The notes beneath the pieces were generated by a model. That model was not told the origin of the DNA and did no database searches. It saw nothing but the letters and a program-made list of their open reading frames with translations. This document shows positions 12,714 through 22,974 of a stretch of DNA of 64,000 nt, piece after piece. The stretch is taken from assembly GCA_025617745.1 (NCBI GenBank), contig CM046858.1, positions 38,519,119 to 38,583,118 on the forward strand, read 5' to 3'. Numbering within the stretch: position 1 is the first letter of the stretch; the number at the start of each line of letters is the position of its first letter. The stretch comes from Heliocidaris erythrogramma (lineage: Eukaryota > Echinodermata > Echinoidea > Camarodonta > Echinometridae). The translations under genes and the position numbers were made by a program.

Positions 12714-12757
12714 AGCGGAACAACCGACGATACAGAGAGACTGAAGCTTTTGGTCTA
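12714..12757. mobile_element. isolated end of a TAGAC-family element
   Basis: These 44 bp are almost the exact reverse complement of the left end of the element at 13,488. They run from AGCGGAACAACCGACG to CTTTTGGTCTA. The outer end faces right, so the body should lie to the left. I found no partner end preceded by the expected ATGTACTTG duplication, so the element is probably truncated. Confidence 0.55.
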
Positions 12758-13487
12758 ATGTACTTGCTGCCTGTCCAAATGGTTTACTGCAAGCTTCTGC
12801 AGAAACAGGCTGATAAGGGTCCGAGGGTCCGTGCCCAGAATTTTATTCAGCATATAAATTCTGTTTAATACTTTCCAGGACAGCTTCAAGGAGCTGTTGA
12901 AAGAAAGGCCCAAGGGAGCATCACTAAGGTTTCAAGGTCTTCTGTGGAAACAGCCTGATTGATGTTCAAGACTGGAACATACATTGTGCACATGTACATG
13001 TACATGTACAAGTAGCTGTCACATGTTGTTAACCATGCACATTATGTAGATCTACTGAAAAAGGAAGTCTCATCTCAATGACAATGTCTCATTCAGTCTC
13101 AGCACAACTTTTTAGTATGGCCAGGGGTCCTACATGTACATGTACATGGAAAGAGGCATGGGTCCAAAAGCTATGCACCCCGCAAATACAGACAATGTGT
13201 TCAATGCGCCAAATTTCTGCTGTGACTGAGCAACGAGGGTTGCAAAAATGCATTAGGTCTAGCCTAGATCTAACTGTTAGAACCTACATTATTTTTGTGC
13301 TAATTTTAGAAGGATCATTTACATGTGCATAGCTTGCCTTTAGGACCTTTTCATGATTTTGTTGAACAACATCTGACACGAGCATTGATATAAAGTTGAA
13401 AATGTTTGTTAAATATTGACATTCGTTTGCCCCAATTTTCTCAACGATTCAACTTCAGAATATTTAGAACCAAGGCAAGGGAGAATC

Positions 13488-14200
13488 TAGACCAAAAGCT
13501 TCAGTCTCTCTGTATCGTTGGTTGTTCCGCTGAGACTCCGTCTGGCTCCACTAGACCTCCGTACATAGAGACTGAATGCTCACATATCGCGTAGTGTGTT
13601 GACGGTCCTATCATTGAATAGTCTCCGCCCATTGACCTCTTTGATAGACGTGAGCGTACGCAAGTTGTAGACGTATGTGGTGCAGATAATAGACCCCGGA
13701 ACCGGAAGCGGTTCTCGGGGAAAAATCATCATTTTATTATTTCTCTGTGTGTTTGTGTGTGTAGCATTGCATTCAGTGGCGTACCCGTTAACAGTGCAGT
13801 ACCGTACAGTAACGTTACAGTAACGTAACCGGAAGGTACGTAGCGAACATGGTAGCGAACTCGTAGCCGGCTGCTCGGTAAGTCCTAATTCTATTTCTAA
13901 TTTTTACCTTATCTAATAATCTAGTTCTACTTTAATTTTTTAAACTTTTAAATATATCAAATGTAAGCTAAATATGGTCTAGACCTTTCTAAGTTCAGTA
14001 AATACATCTACTATCTAGATCTTTTTCTAAAATAGTGAAAAACTAATTCCGACCTAAGCATAGGTCGGCTGTTCGGACACCTTGTTGGTGATATATGGCC
14101 TGGGTGTACCGTCTGTCTATGCCTATGCCGGCTATGGGGAAGGTTGAGAAATGTCAGAAATATTAAAGATTTCCCCGTAACAGACGGTTATTTCTGTCTA
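13488..14200. mobile_element. TAGAC-ended DNA element, 713 bp, 9-bp target duplication
   Basis: The element starts TAGACCAAAAGCTTCAGTC and ends, in inverted sense, TAGACAGAAATAACCGTCTG. It is flanked by a perfect 9-bp direct repeat GGGAGAATC (13,479-13,487 and 14,201-14,209). The same two end types recur at 63,405-63,547 in opposite orientation. Nine-base duplications are typical of Mutator-like elements, but the family assignment is inference. No transposase is encoded. The interior holds two CCGGAAG (ETS-type) words near 13,700 and 13,830 and a strong splice-donor-like CTCG-GTAAGT near 13,880, so it may carry promoter-like cargo. Confidence 0.7.
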
Positions 14201-14378
14201 GGGAGAATCTAGGTTTAGGTAAAGAAATTTGCATAAACTAGTAGGCCTACCCCATCATACTTTTAAAATTTAAGTTAAAACTTTTTCAACAAAATGTTCA
14301 TGTCATAGTTCATACTCTGGTCCAATAGGCAATAGGCCTAGCCCTAGGTTCACCTGCTCAGCTCCTTGCATGCAACTA

Positions 14379-14958
14379 TAACTCCAGGGAGCTCCAACGC
14401 GCAGCGTTGGAGCTCCAGGTACAACTATCCAAAGTCGACCTAGCCCATTTTATGGCTAAAAGCATCGCTTAATTTCGGCAGGTAAGATAGAAATTTGTAC
14501 TTACACTTCAAGAGAATTACAGTAACTATGTAGCAGGCTCTTTGATTTTACGATTTAACGATAGTTTCGATGAAAAAAAATGGAATTTCCTCGCCGAGCC
14601 GATCTTTTCCCCGTACTGTACCGTCGATTCAAATGACTCGATCGCACTGTGTGATCGAGTCAGCGACGTATATACGGTACATTACACACATTGCGATCGA
14701 GTCATTTGAATCGACGGTACAGTACGGGGAAAAGATCGGCTCGGCGAGGAAATTCCATTTTTTTCATCGAAACAATCGTTAAATCGTAAAATCAAAGATC
14801 CTGCTACATAGTTACTGTAATTCTCTTGAAGTGTAAGTACAAATTTCTATCTTACCTGCCGAAATTAAGCGATGCTTTTAGCCATAAAATGGGCTAGGTC
14901 GACTTTGGATAGTTGTACCTGGAGCTCCAACGCTGCGCGTTGGAGCTCCCTGGAGTTA
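14379..14958. mobile_element. foldback/MULE-like element with 268-bp inverted arms
   Basis: The arms at 14,379-14,646 and 14,692-14,958 are inverted copies that differ at only about three positions. They enclose a 45-bp loop. The tips are TAACTCCAGG/CCTGGAGTTA, and a perfect 9-bp direct repeat ATGCAACTA flanks the unit (14,370-14,378 and 14,959-14,967). Each arm tip also holds a small hairpin, GAGCTCCAACGC-GCA-GCGTTGGAGCTC. It encodes no protein. Near-identity of the arms implies recent insertion or arm homogenisation. Confidence 0.85.
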
Positions 14959-15090
14959 ATGCAACTATAACTATTATTTATTAAAGCAGTTCCATATTAC
15001 GTCATGATAATTGATATAAACCATAAATTACATTAACTGCTTTCTTAATGCATTGCCATTAATTAAACATTGCTTTTGTTAGATACTCAC

Positions 15091-15223
15091 AATCCAAGTG
15101 TTTTTTCTTCGGTCCCATCATCTCCTCTGTGGTGGCTTTGCATACCGACTTCGCCAGGTCCGATCCCGCTATCGTATGACGGGCCGCCTGCATGCGATCC
15201 ACAACGCTTTGTCGTCCAGACAT
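15091..15223 (-). CDS. PICALM: PICALM/AP180-type clathrin adaptor, first coding exon
   Basis: The minus strand from the ATG at 15,223 encodes 44 residues plus one base: [11 protein letters not shown]..., then [18 protein letters not shown], and a donor GTGAGT follows. This matches the N-terminus of PICALM/AP180, where human PICALM begins MSG and has VCKATT...[10 protein letters not shown] at the start of the ANTH domain. That domain binds phosphoinositides and recruits clathrin at the plasma membrane. The exon ends in phase 1, so the next codon would be completed as T+AT (Tyr), as in the family. Directly upstream of the ATG, TTTTCTTCCAG resembles a splice acceptor, suggesting a separate 5'-UTR exon at higher coordinates. 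No further ANTH exon was found down to position 1, so the next exon is probably beyond the left edge. PICALM and its paralogue SNAP91 cannot be told apart from this exon. Confidence 0.85.
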
Positions 15224-16899
15224 GCTGGAAGAAAACAAGTTAGAATATCAAGTGAAAAATCTAGTACACTCCTGAAGTCTTGATGCGTGTTTTGTAGTCG
15301 CAATTATATCCAAAAATGTCCTCAGAATAATGGGTTAGTGTTGCCGATTCCTGGATGCGGTGCTAGCGGTAAAAACGGCACCTGTGCAATGCAATATAAG
15401 TACAGTATGCATGCACAAAATAGCGTATAAAATGCATACGAAATCGAAATGCAATGCAATGCAATGGGCGTGCACCCGCGTGCGTCATTGTGGCGTGCGC
15501 GCGAGTGCGTGCGTGCGGAAAGAAAGTACATGTAGAAGTAAGTGATAAATTCTACGTTCTGCAGGGAGAAGGACCCGGGGGCGGGGAGGGGGGGGGGGGG
15601 ACTCGACCCCCAAAATGGTAGCTATCACTGGCACTAGCGTACCCAAGAGGAGGAGGGGAGGGGGGCTTTTTTTGTCAGAGAATTATGGAGAAGGAAAACA
15701 TCCCTTTACCTCCCACCCACCCCCCCCCCCCAACTTAGCGACTTTTGGAGGGCTGGCGAGAAAAAAAATTGCCGCCTTTTTTTTTTGTTGCTTGTCAGAG
15801 AATTATGGAGGCGGAAAACATCTCATAAACCCCCACCACTGAGCAAATTTTGGAGGGCTGGCGAGAAAATAAATTCTCGGCACCACTCCCACACATACTT
15901 GCAAGCACTAGAAAATGCAAATTTGCAGTATAACAGATGGAGACTGTGGTACGAAGACGCCTCAGTAAAAAATATATATATATTTCGAGGGGGTTATCCC
16001 CTTGGCCAGATTTCACACAATAATTTATGTTCGCAAAATCACTCTGCGAGAGAGGGGAAAAGCTCCTGCTGCAGAGGCCTGATGGATCTGAAAAGTATGA
16101 AATCCATCCTCGCTAGAATAACAGCCCCCCCCCCCCCCCCAACCAGGGGTGACGATCTCCTCCTGCATGGGTTCAGGGATTGACCACGTTTTTTGGGGAA
16201 AATTGCATGCCTGGGGGAGGACTGTGAAGGTTGGCCCCCGCCGCTCCTCCCCCACCCGAAATAAAAACAGATTTTACATTTTTCATTTTGCGGTGTAAAA
16301 CATTGCACTCTATCGACGCTCTTCGTATTAATATGCCCTATTTTGCGAAGTCCACATAGGCTGCAAAAACGGGGGGGGGGGGTTGGGAGCCCACGTTTCA
16401 TAATGCTTTTGTACATGGGTGTCGATACCGGGGGTTTGGGTTATATAATCCCCAAAAATTTGAGGTGCCCCAAATATTTTTGGATAAAATAAACAAGACT
16501 TATGATACGTTACCTTAAAACTAATACATGTAATTATCCAAACCCATTATGTTTGATCTTAAAATACATGTATCATCACATTCTTTAATGATCAGAAGTA
16601 AGGAAATAAGAAATGCCATAATTTCAATGCAAAACTTTGTTATTCTCAATTAAGGGGTTCCATCCATATTGGCGTAGATCCGTGCATTCCTTCTTTTCAT
16701 TTTAAAAAAATATATATTTTGGGATGATCTAAAATGCAAGTTTTATAGACAGAATTTTGAAAAAAGTCCCTGGTTTCGGAGAGGGGGATACCTCCTCCCA
16801 CACCCTCGCCGCTCATCCCCCAATCATGAACACGGATCGACACCCTTGCTTTTGTAGTAGAAAATAATATGCTTTGTTCCCATGTTCATCCGGGGTAAT
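15224..16899. other. non-coding, poly-C/G-rich stretch
   Basis: No gene is recognised. The stretch contains several homopolymer runs of C or G (near 15,590, 15,720, 16,130 and 16,375). It also has two related segments around 15,665-15,690 and 15,790-15,815 sharing TTGTCAGAGAATTATGGAG. A 5'-UTR exon of the PICALM-type gene could lie here but cannot be placed. Confidence 0.45.
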
Positions 16900-17121
16900 C
16901 TCGCTAGTCATGTGGACCGCTATTCATAAGGACCACTTATTCATAAGGACCGCTATCCATAACGCGTGACTAAATGAATAGCGGTTTTGTATGAAGAGTG
17001 GTCCTTCTAAATAGCGAGCAAACCATAGACAAATTACCTCGCTATTCATAAGGACCTCCATTCATAAGGACCGCTATTCATAACGTGTGTTAAATGAATA
17101 GCGGTCCTTACGAATAGCGAG
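16900..17121. repeat. pair of adjacent palindromes with CTCGCTA...TAGCGAG ends
   Basis: Two hairpin-forming units lie side by side: 16,900-17,018 and 17,038-17,121. Each starts CTCGCTA, contains CATAAGGACCGCTAT and AATGAATAGCGG as opposing arms, and ends TAGCGAG. The second is a shorter, better-paired version of the first. They look like tandem copies of one small palindromic element. Confidence 0.75.
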
Positions 17122-20100
17122 CGGACCCGTTCAACCCTCCCCACACTTATTGTTAAAAAAAAAACGTTCCACCACTCATCCAATTAGGGTCACTTGCAAT
17201 ATATCATTTTAACTCAGTGCATGGGGGCAAACTGTGCAAAACGCCCTCTCTTCCTGCCCCTTAAAAATATCTCCAATATCTTAAAATTTGAATTGGTAGG
17301 CCCCTACAATCATGCAGGAATTTATTTGTAAAGGTGGAAACTGCATATACTGGGATCCCCCCAATCCTCCCGGCCCCATGGGTGCCACCACTGGAGATAT
17401 CTTGGCTAATATGCCGTACATAAACAGATTTTATTGGTTTTCACCAGCCAAGCTTTATAACATTAATATGTGCAAATTGCACCCTTATAATTATATCTCC
17501 TAATTTTCTCTGTTTTGTCGGTCTCGATCTCGTGCGCTGGGTTTTTTTTTTTCTTTTTTTGTGAGGTGTCGGTCTCATGCATGGGCTGTGAGTCTATTTG
17601 ACCTTATCAACTTTTGGTCTCGTTGGCTGTCAGTCTAAAATGTCCACGGAAGAATGTATCTCTGGACGGACTTATAACAATTTGAAGGAGAAAATAATTT
17701 AGTTTCTCCGTCTGGATATCCATTTTCCCCCTGCGCGCTGATTATTATTTTTTCTTTCATAAAGCGCTGCTACTTAAGAGCAGGGGCGTCTCTAGAACAT
17801 TTTTAATGGAGGGGGTGTGATACCCAAATTTGCCCTCAAAAAATGCTGCACCCTAATCCCCCCCCCCCCGAAATAATAATACAAGAAAATCGAAGGTGTA
17901 GATCGAGATTTTGATCATATCAGGCCCATTTTCGCAAGGAGGGGTCTGACGCCTTTTGCCCGAATATCAACTTTTCAATTCCTAAATTTTTGCAAGGGAG
18001 CGAAGCGAGGGAGCATTTTTAAAAACTTTTCGTAGTGAATATATACAGAAGTTACATACAGAAATTACATAATTATCTGGGAAGCCTCTCCCTTTTCCCC
18101 CTCCATTTTTTTGGCCGACAGAGGTGGCGCATTTACCGATAGCAATTTTGAGGGGGTTGTGACACCCCCACATAATTATCTGGGAACTGCGCTGCCCAAA
18201 ATATGTGGATATTCTGGCTCCTCGCTGCCCGAATATGAAGTAGTGGTTGCCCGATTATCGGAACTTTGAAAATCCTTGGGGGAGAGGGGCTGCAGTCCAT
18301 TGTCGGAGGGGGACGCCTCTTGCCCTAATATTAATTTTGCAGTGGTCTTGCGAGCGAGGGAGCAAAAAAAGAATAGCTAGTGTTTCTTTCTTTTTCTTTC
18401 CTTCCCTTTTCCTTTTCTTTTTCTTCTCCTTTCTCCTTTTCCCTTTCCTACTCCCTCTCGATTCCCCCCCCATTTTTTTGCCGTCAAAGGTGGCGCACTA
18501 CTTTCCCTCCACACAAAAGGGGGGCACAATGCATATACTTTTCTTCCAAAAGGGGGGGGGGCACGGGCCGGATGTGCCCCCCCCCCCCCTAAATCCGCCA
18601 CTGGTTGTGAGGACGGGGTGGAGGTTGGATGGACGGGATATTGGACAATCTACAACTTTAGGTCTACAGACAATATTACCTGATAGGATGACGTGTTCGC
18701 CCACCGACGAGATACTGCATCGCCTCCACTGTGTATTGCATAGCCTGCTTCGATTTGTCCATGTTTATCTTCTTTTTCTGTTGATTTATTCCTATAGATT
18801 ACCCGTCTCTGTGATAAATCAAAATAGTTAATCATGTATATAAGTAAATTGACATTGATTACACATCGAGTGGTCACCGTCGGGGGGGGGGGGGGGGGGA
18901 GGCACCCGTCCGATTACTTGTAGAATAAAATGAAAACTGTCATCAATTATTAGGGGGAGGTGCGGGAGAGTTCGTCCTGTTTACTTTCCTTTCCCCTCTC
19001 CTTGTGTTTCTCTCTCTCTCTCTCTCTCTCTCTTCTCTATTTCATTATTTTTTTCCTTTTCCCCGTCATTTGATTGGAGGGGCACGTAGCTCCAGTGCCC
19101 CCTGTTTGTTTGTTTGTTTGTTTATTTATGTTTTAAGGCGCTTATCATTCAAGAGTAAATATTTGCGCCTGTATCTAAGCCACCTGCTTAAATTGGCAAT
19201 GCTGCTAATACCCCCTGGGGCATCGTTTCTGGCCGTTGGATGATAATATCACAGCACAAAAGTATATTAGCGTATGATTATATACCAAACTTTTTTTTCA
19301 GGGCAAGCCCATGCAAAAATAATGTGGCGACAAATTAACAGGAACAATCGACTCACCGCATTTGCCGACAGAATGTCAAAATAACCAATTCAAAAGGTAT
19401 TCAATTTCATATCTATAATGCTCTCCCCAAGACCCTATATAGTGACAAAATATTTTCCTGCTATAAGAGTTTATTTTTTTATATATATGTTTTATTGAAT
19501 CAATAGAAAATAATCACATGTTTTCCTGCTCTAAGAGTTATTGATTGATAGTAACTGAAATGGTTTTGTACTGAACATAATATACAGCCAGTATAGACTG
19601 AACTGCATTGGGTTTACAATTTGAGACATAATTGTTAAAGAAAACTATTTCATCACATTTTATACAAAGACAAATCGAGATTTAAATAAATATTGTGCAA
19701 GTTACAGCATCGTCATCTTTAACATGGACTAACGTTTTTCTTTTTCTTTTTTTTTCTTCATTTCCACATTATACTCCTCAAACGATTGCACAATATTTCT
19801 GTGCGTTTTGTCCATTAAGCATGTGCACAGTATCATACACAGTGACAGAGGCCAAGGAAAGCCAATATACCTTATTTGAGCACGTTTACGTCACGATATC
19901 TCCCGGTGTTATGCTAAGACGAATTGGTTTCAAGTTTGGACACCGGGTTCATCTATGCCTATGGACGCTGTATTGGCATCTACCTAAGATATTAACTCAC
20001 TTCTCTTGGATGTTCTCTGTACGCATTCACCATTCGAAGTCGTCTAATATAGCACGTTATATACGATTTGACAACTTTCTTTGAAATTCCACTGAGTGAC

Positions 20101-21188
20101 GAAACTATGCATGGCTGAAGACTAATGAATGCTAATAACAAAGTAGTTCCCCTAGCTCTTGAAGACCTATGTGAAGTGACGTCAACATGGTCAAGTTACG
20201 CATTCATAGTGCACCTTTTCACGAAACTCGAATGTTGGAATTATATTCTGTTATTTTGTTGTCCAATGTTGATGAGAGAGGTATAATGGCAGAAGTGTTA
20301 AGTGATTTCATCTAAAATCCTTGAAAGTCCTCCAGTGCCTCTCTGAGAATCGTCGCTATTAATTCAAATCTTTGTTGAAGTCACAGCACAAAATCCATGT
20401 TCGCCAGTCACAACCAGAATGTCCTTATAAACAACGATATGTACTTAATAACACGATCGTCAAATTATAACTTCAATATCCTCCTTATAATACAATGAAC
20501 ACTAAAAACCATGTTCACCAATTATAACCTTAAAGTCCTCATAAACAACGTTGTATATACTCCATAAATTAACTCCAATGAAAGCAGCTCCAAAGTACAA
20601 GAGTGAAGTTCAACATTAATGATTTCCGTCTTGGAGTCAGACGACAGAATGATCACATGGCTTCCTCCTATAGCATGCTAAAGTGTGAAAAAGGTCCAAG
20701 GATGTCATGTAATTGCATAGTATTAATTTAAGCACCCTCTTCCTCTCACAATGTTATTCCCTATTCCATGCATACCCCTCCTCCTCATCCTCCAGAAAAA
20801 AAATGATTACGAATCTTGAAAAGTACTTTGTCTCCTGTTCGTCTCCCACACAACCTCGTATATGCCTGTGAGCATTATTGATGCCTTCACCAGAGGCACG
20901 CGAACTGATGTCTTCAGGTCGGTCCCTAATGGTGTTTCGGGGAGAAAAGATGAGCGAAGAAGATGAGATATGCAGAAACTTGAGACGATGCTTCCCTCCT
21001 TTTATAAAAAAAGACATGGATTGTTTAGCAGAAGTGCAAGTCAGGGTGTCCCCGAAATGTTCGTGTGGCCTCGAGAAAGAGATGCGCCGCAGTTCTACAT
21101 AATGAGTACAGGCACATAACAAAATACAGTATTTAAAACGAATCGTCTACACTGTCATACCCCAGTCACACCAATTAGATCGACACCT
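17122..21188. other. non-coding, repeat-rich; no gene recognised
   Basis: I see no exon with known similarity. The stretch includes poly-C/G runs (about 17,863, 18,556, 18,578 and 18,883), a (CT)n tract at about 19,008-19,034, a TTTG tetranucleotide run near 19,105, and pyrimidine-rich sequence at 18,380-18,470. Open frames over these tracts are low-complexity artefacts. Confidence 0.5.
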
Positions 21189-21478
21189 GGGGCCCCGTTT
21201 TATAAAACTTGTTATCAATAACAAATTGCAATAGTTGTTATAAGCTATACTGAAATCCTTGAATCTGGGGAGCGTTTCATCAAGTATTTTGTCAGTGATT
21301 TTCACCGACAAATTTGCTCTCAGCCAATCAGATGCAAGGATTTCAGTAGCTTATAACAGTTGTCGGTAAAAATCACTGACAAAACACTTGATGAAACGCT
21401 CCCCAGATTGGCTAAGAACGAATTTGTCATAGAAATGGGACAGTTGTTACTGATAAAACGTTTTATGAAACAAGGCCC
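21189..21478. mobile_element. palindromic MITE, family B, interrupted by a family A copy
   Basis: The outer element has inverted ends GGGGCCCCGTTTTATAAAAC and GTTTTATGAAACAAGGCCC. Its core (GCTATACTGAAATCCTTGAATCT then GATTGGCTAAGAACG, each cited in part) is split at 21,265-21,406 by a complete family A element. Uninterrupted family B copies at 45,869-46,020 and 43,431-43,571 show the empty arrangement, reading straight through GAATCTGATTGG at 45.9 kb. Confidence 0.8.
21265..21406. mobile_element. family A MITE nested in a family B MITE
   Basis: The complete unit runs from CTGGGGAGCGTTTCATCAAG to CTTGATGAAACGCTCCCCAG. It sits in the centre of the surrounding family B element. The two families share the inner core (CTGAAATC...GATTGGCT), so it landed in, or recombined at, the homologous centre of a relative. 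Confidence 0.8.
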
Positions 21479-21490
21479 AAAACGACACCA

Positions 21491-21619
21491 GGGGCCTGTA
21501 ACATAAAGAGATACAATCGATCTTACGACTGATATCAATCGTAAGTCTATGGCAAACCATGTACTGAAGAGTTACAATTGATCGTAAGATTGATTGTATC
21601 TCTTTATGTTACAGGCCCC
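21491..21619. mobile_element. palindromic MITE, family D (ATAAAGAGATACAATC arms)
   Basis: Inverted arms GGGGCCTGTAACATAAAGAG and CTCTTTATGTTACAGGCCCC enclose ATCGATCTTACGA and TCGTAAGATTGAT. A related element with expanded interior lies at 51,889-52,146, and a diverged one near 35,530-35,707. Confidence 0.75.
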
Positions 21620-22974
21620 AGACCTATTAAACACGGGATTACATTACTGCGAATGGCCAAGATTTTGTCGATTATCGGTCGGTGTGGAATCAGTATTGAG
21701 GTGTGACCGAGGTTATACTGGTTTTACACATCAGATCAATAATGGAAATCAGGGTACGTGCCTTTATACCAATCTCGCAAATTAGTATACTGTTTGCATG
21801 GGACGATACTGTGCTATAGCAGTTTGTGAAATGGAATTCGATCAATATAGTTTTCCCTCTGTGATTTGAGTGGTGCTATAGATTTGCATACCGACATTCT
21901 GTTTTTGTAATGAGCAATAACATCATGCACTATGATCATCATCGCACTGTGTTAAAAGCTTAGACAATCTGTCACTTTATTCCTTAATTTTTTTTCGAGT
22001 AAAATAAGAACATTAATGTGTTTTTTCCCTTTCTCTCGCTCTCCTTCCCGTCAATTTGATCCCCCCTTCCCCGCCCCTCTTTTTATACCTATATAGGCCC
22101 TATATCTTTCTCTTTATCGCCCTGTCTCCCTATACCCCTATTTTTCTCTCCCTCTCTCTGTATCTCTATATTTTCCCCTCTGCCTATCTTTCCCTCCCCT
22201 TTCTCTCTCTCTCTCTCTCTCTCTCTTTCTCCCACTCCTCTTTATCTCGCTCTCCCTATTTCTCTCTCTCACTTTCCCCTCCCTCCGTCACCCCTCCCTC
22301 CCTCTCTCTCTCTCTCTCTCTCTTTATCTCCGTTTCCCTCCCTCTATCGTGTCCATCACGCCTTTCTTCCTATCTCTCTATATATTTCTCCCTCTGCCTT
22401 ATATCCCCCTCTCTCTCCCTCTCTCTTCCCTTATACCCTCCATTCACTCACTCGTGATTATTATTACTTTGCTAGCTTTCCTGTCTTTCTTGTTAACACA
22501 CAGTCGTAACACGGGAGATAGTGGAACTGATTATCTGTCGGTGACGGAGAAGTTCAATTAGCACAGTGTCCTAATTCTACTTCTAATAAGGAGACAGTCA
22601 TGTGGCCCGTGCCCCGGCAGTTCATGTTTCTTGGCGGTTTTGGTGTCGTCTCCAAATAAATCCGCCATGTGGATCCGGTGACGGTCATTCATTAATTCGT
22701 CAAGAGCACGGAATTGCCGGCCGAGCTTCTCTTCCCCCCGCCCCCCCCCCCCCCCCCACAATGTGTATTGTTGATATCTGATCCACTTCACTATAATATC
22801 ATACACTAAATCTCCAATGAATCAATGACAACGCTTTCAAAATAATTAACACATAACATGCCGGGTCCAACCTTTATACGATTGGCACAGGCGAAGCCAG
22901 GATTTCAGTTTGGGGGCGGGGGTTGTGAACACGTGAAGAGTGCGAAATTGGTGCATGAAAGCGTGCTCCCCAGG
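21620..22974. other. non-coding; CT-rich tract, no gene recognised
   Basis: From about 22,030 to 22,450 the plus strand is almost purely pyrimidine, with (CT)n runs near 22,203-22,225 and 22,300-22,325. The Ser/Leu/Pro-rich frame over it is an artefact of the repeat. A poly-C run lies near 22,740. No exon is recognisable. Confidence 0.5.

Noticed and set aside
13660-13890. A genuine host promoter and first exon on the plus strand
   Set aside because: The segment is inside an element with defined ends and a 9-bp target duplication, so it is listed only as possible cargo.
20754-21122. Overlapping open frames of 122 and 74 residues on opposite strands
   Set aside because: Neither shows a known motif, and there is no matching splice structure or neighbour exon.
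22056-22457. 133-residue Ser/Leu/Pro-rich open frame
   Set aside because: It is a translation of a CT-rich simple-sequence tract.
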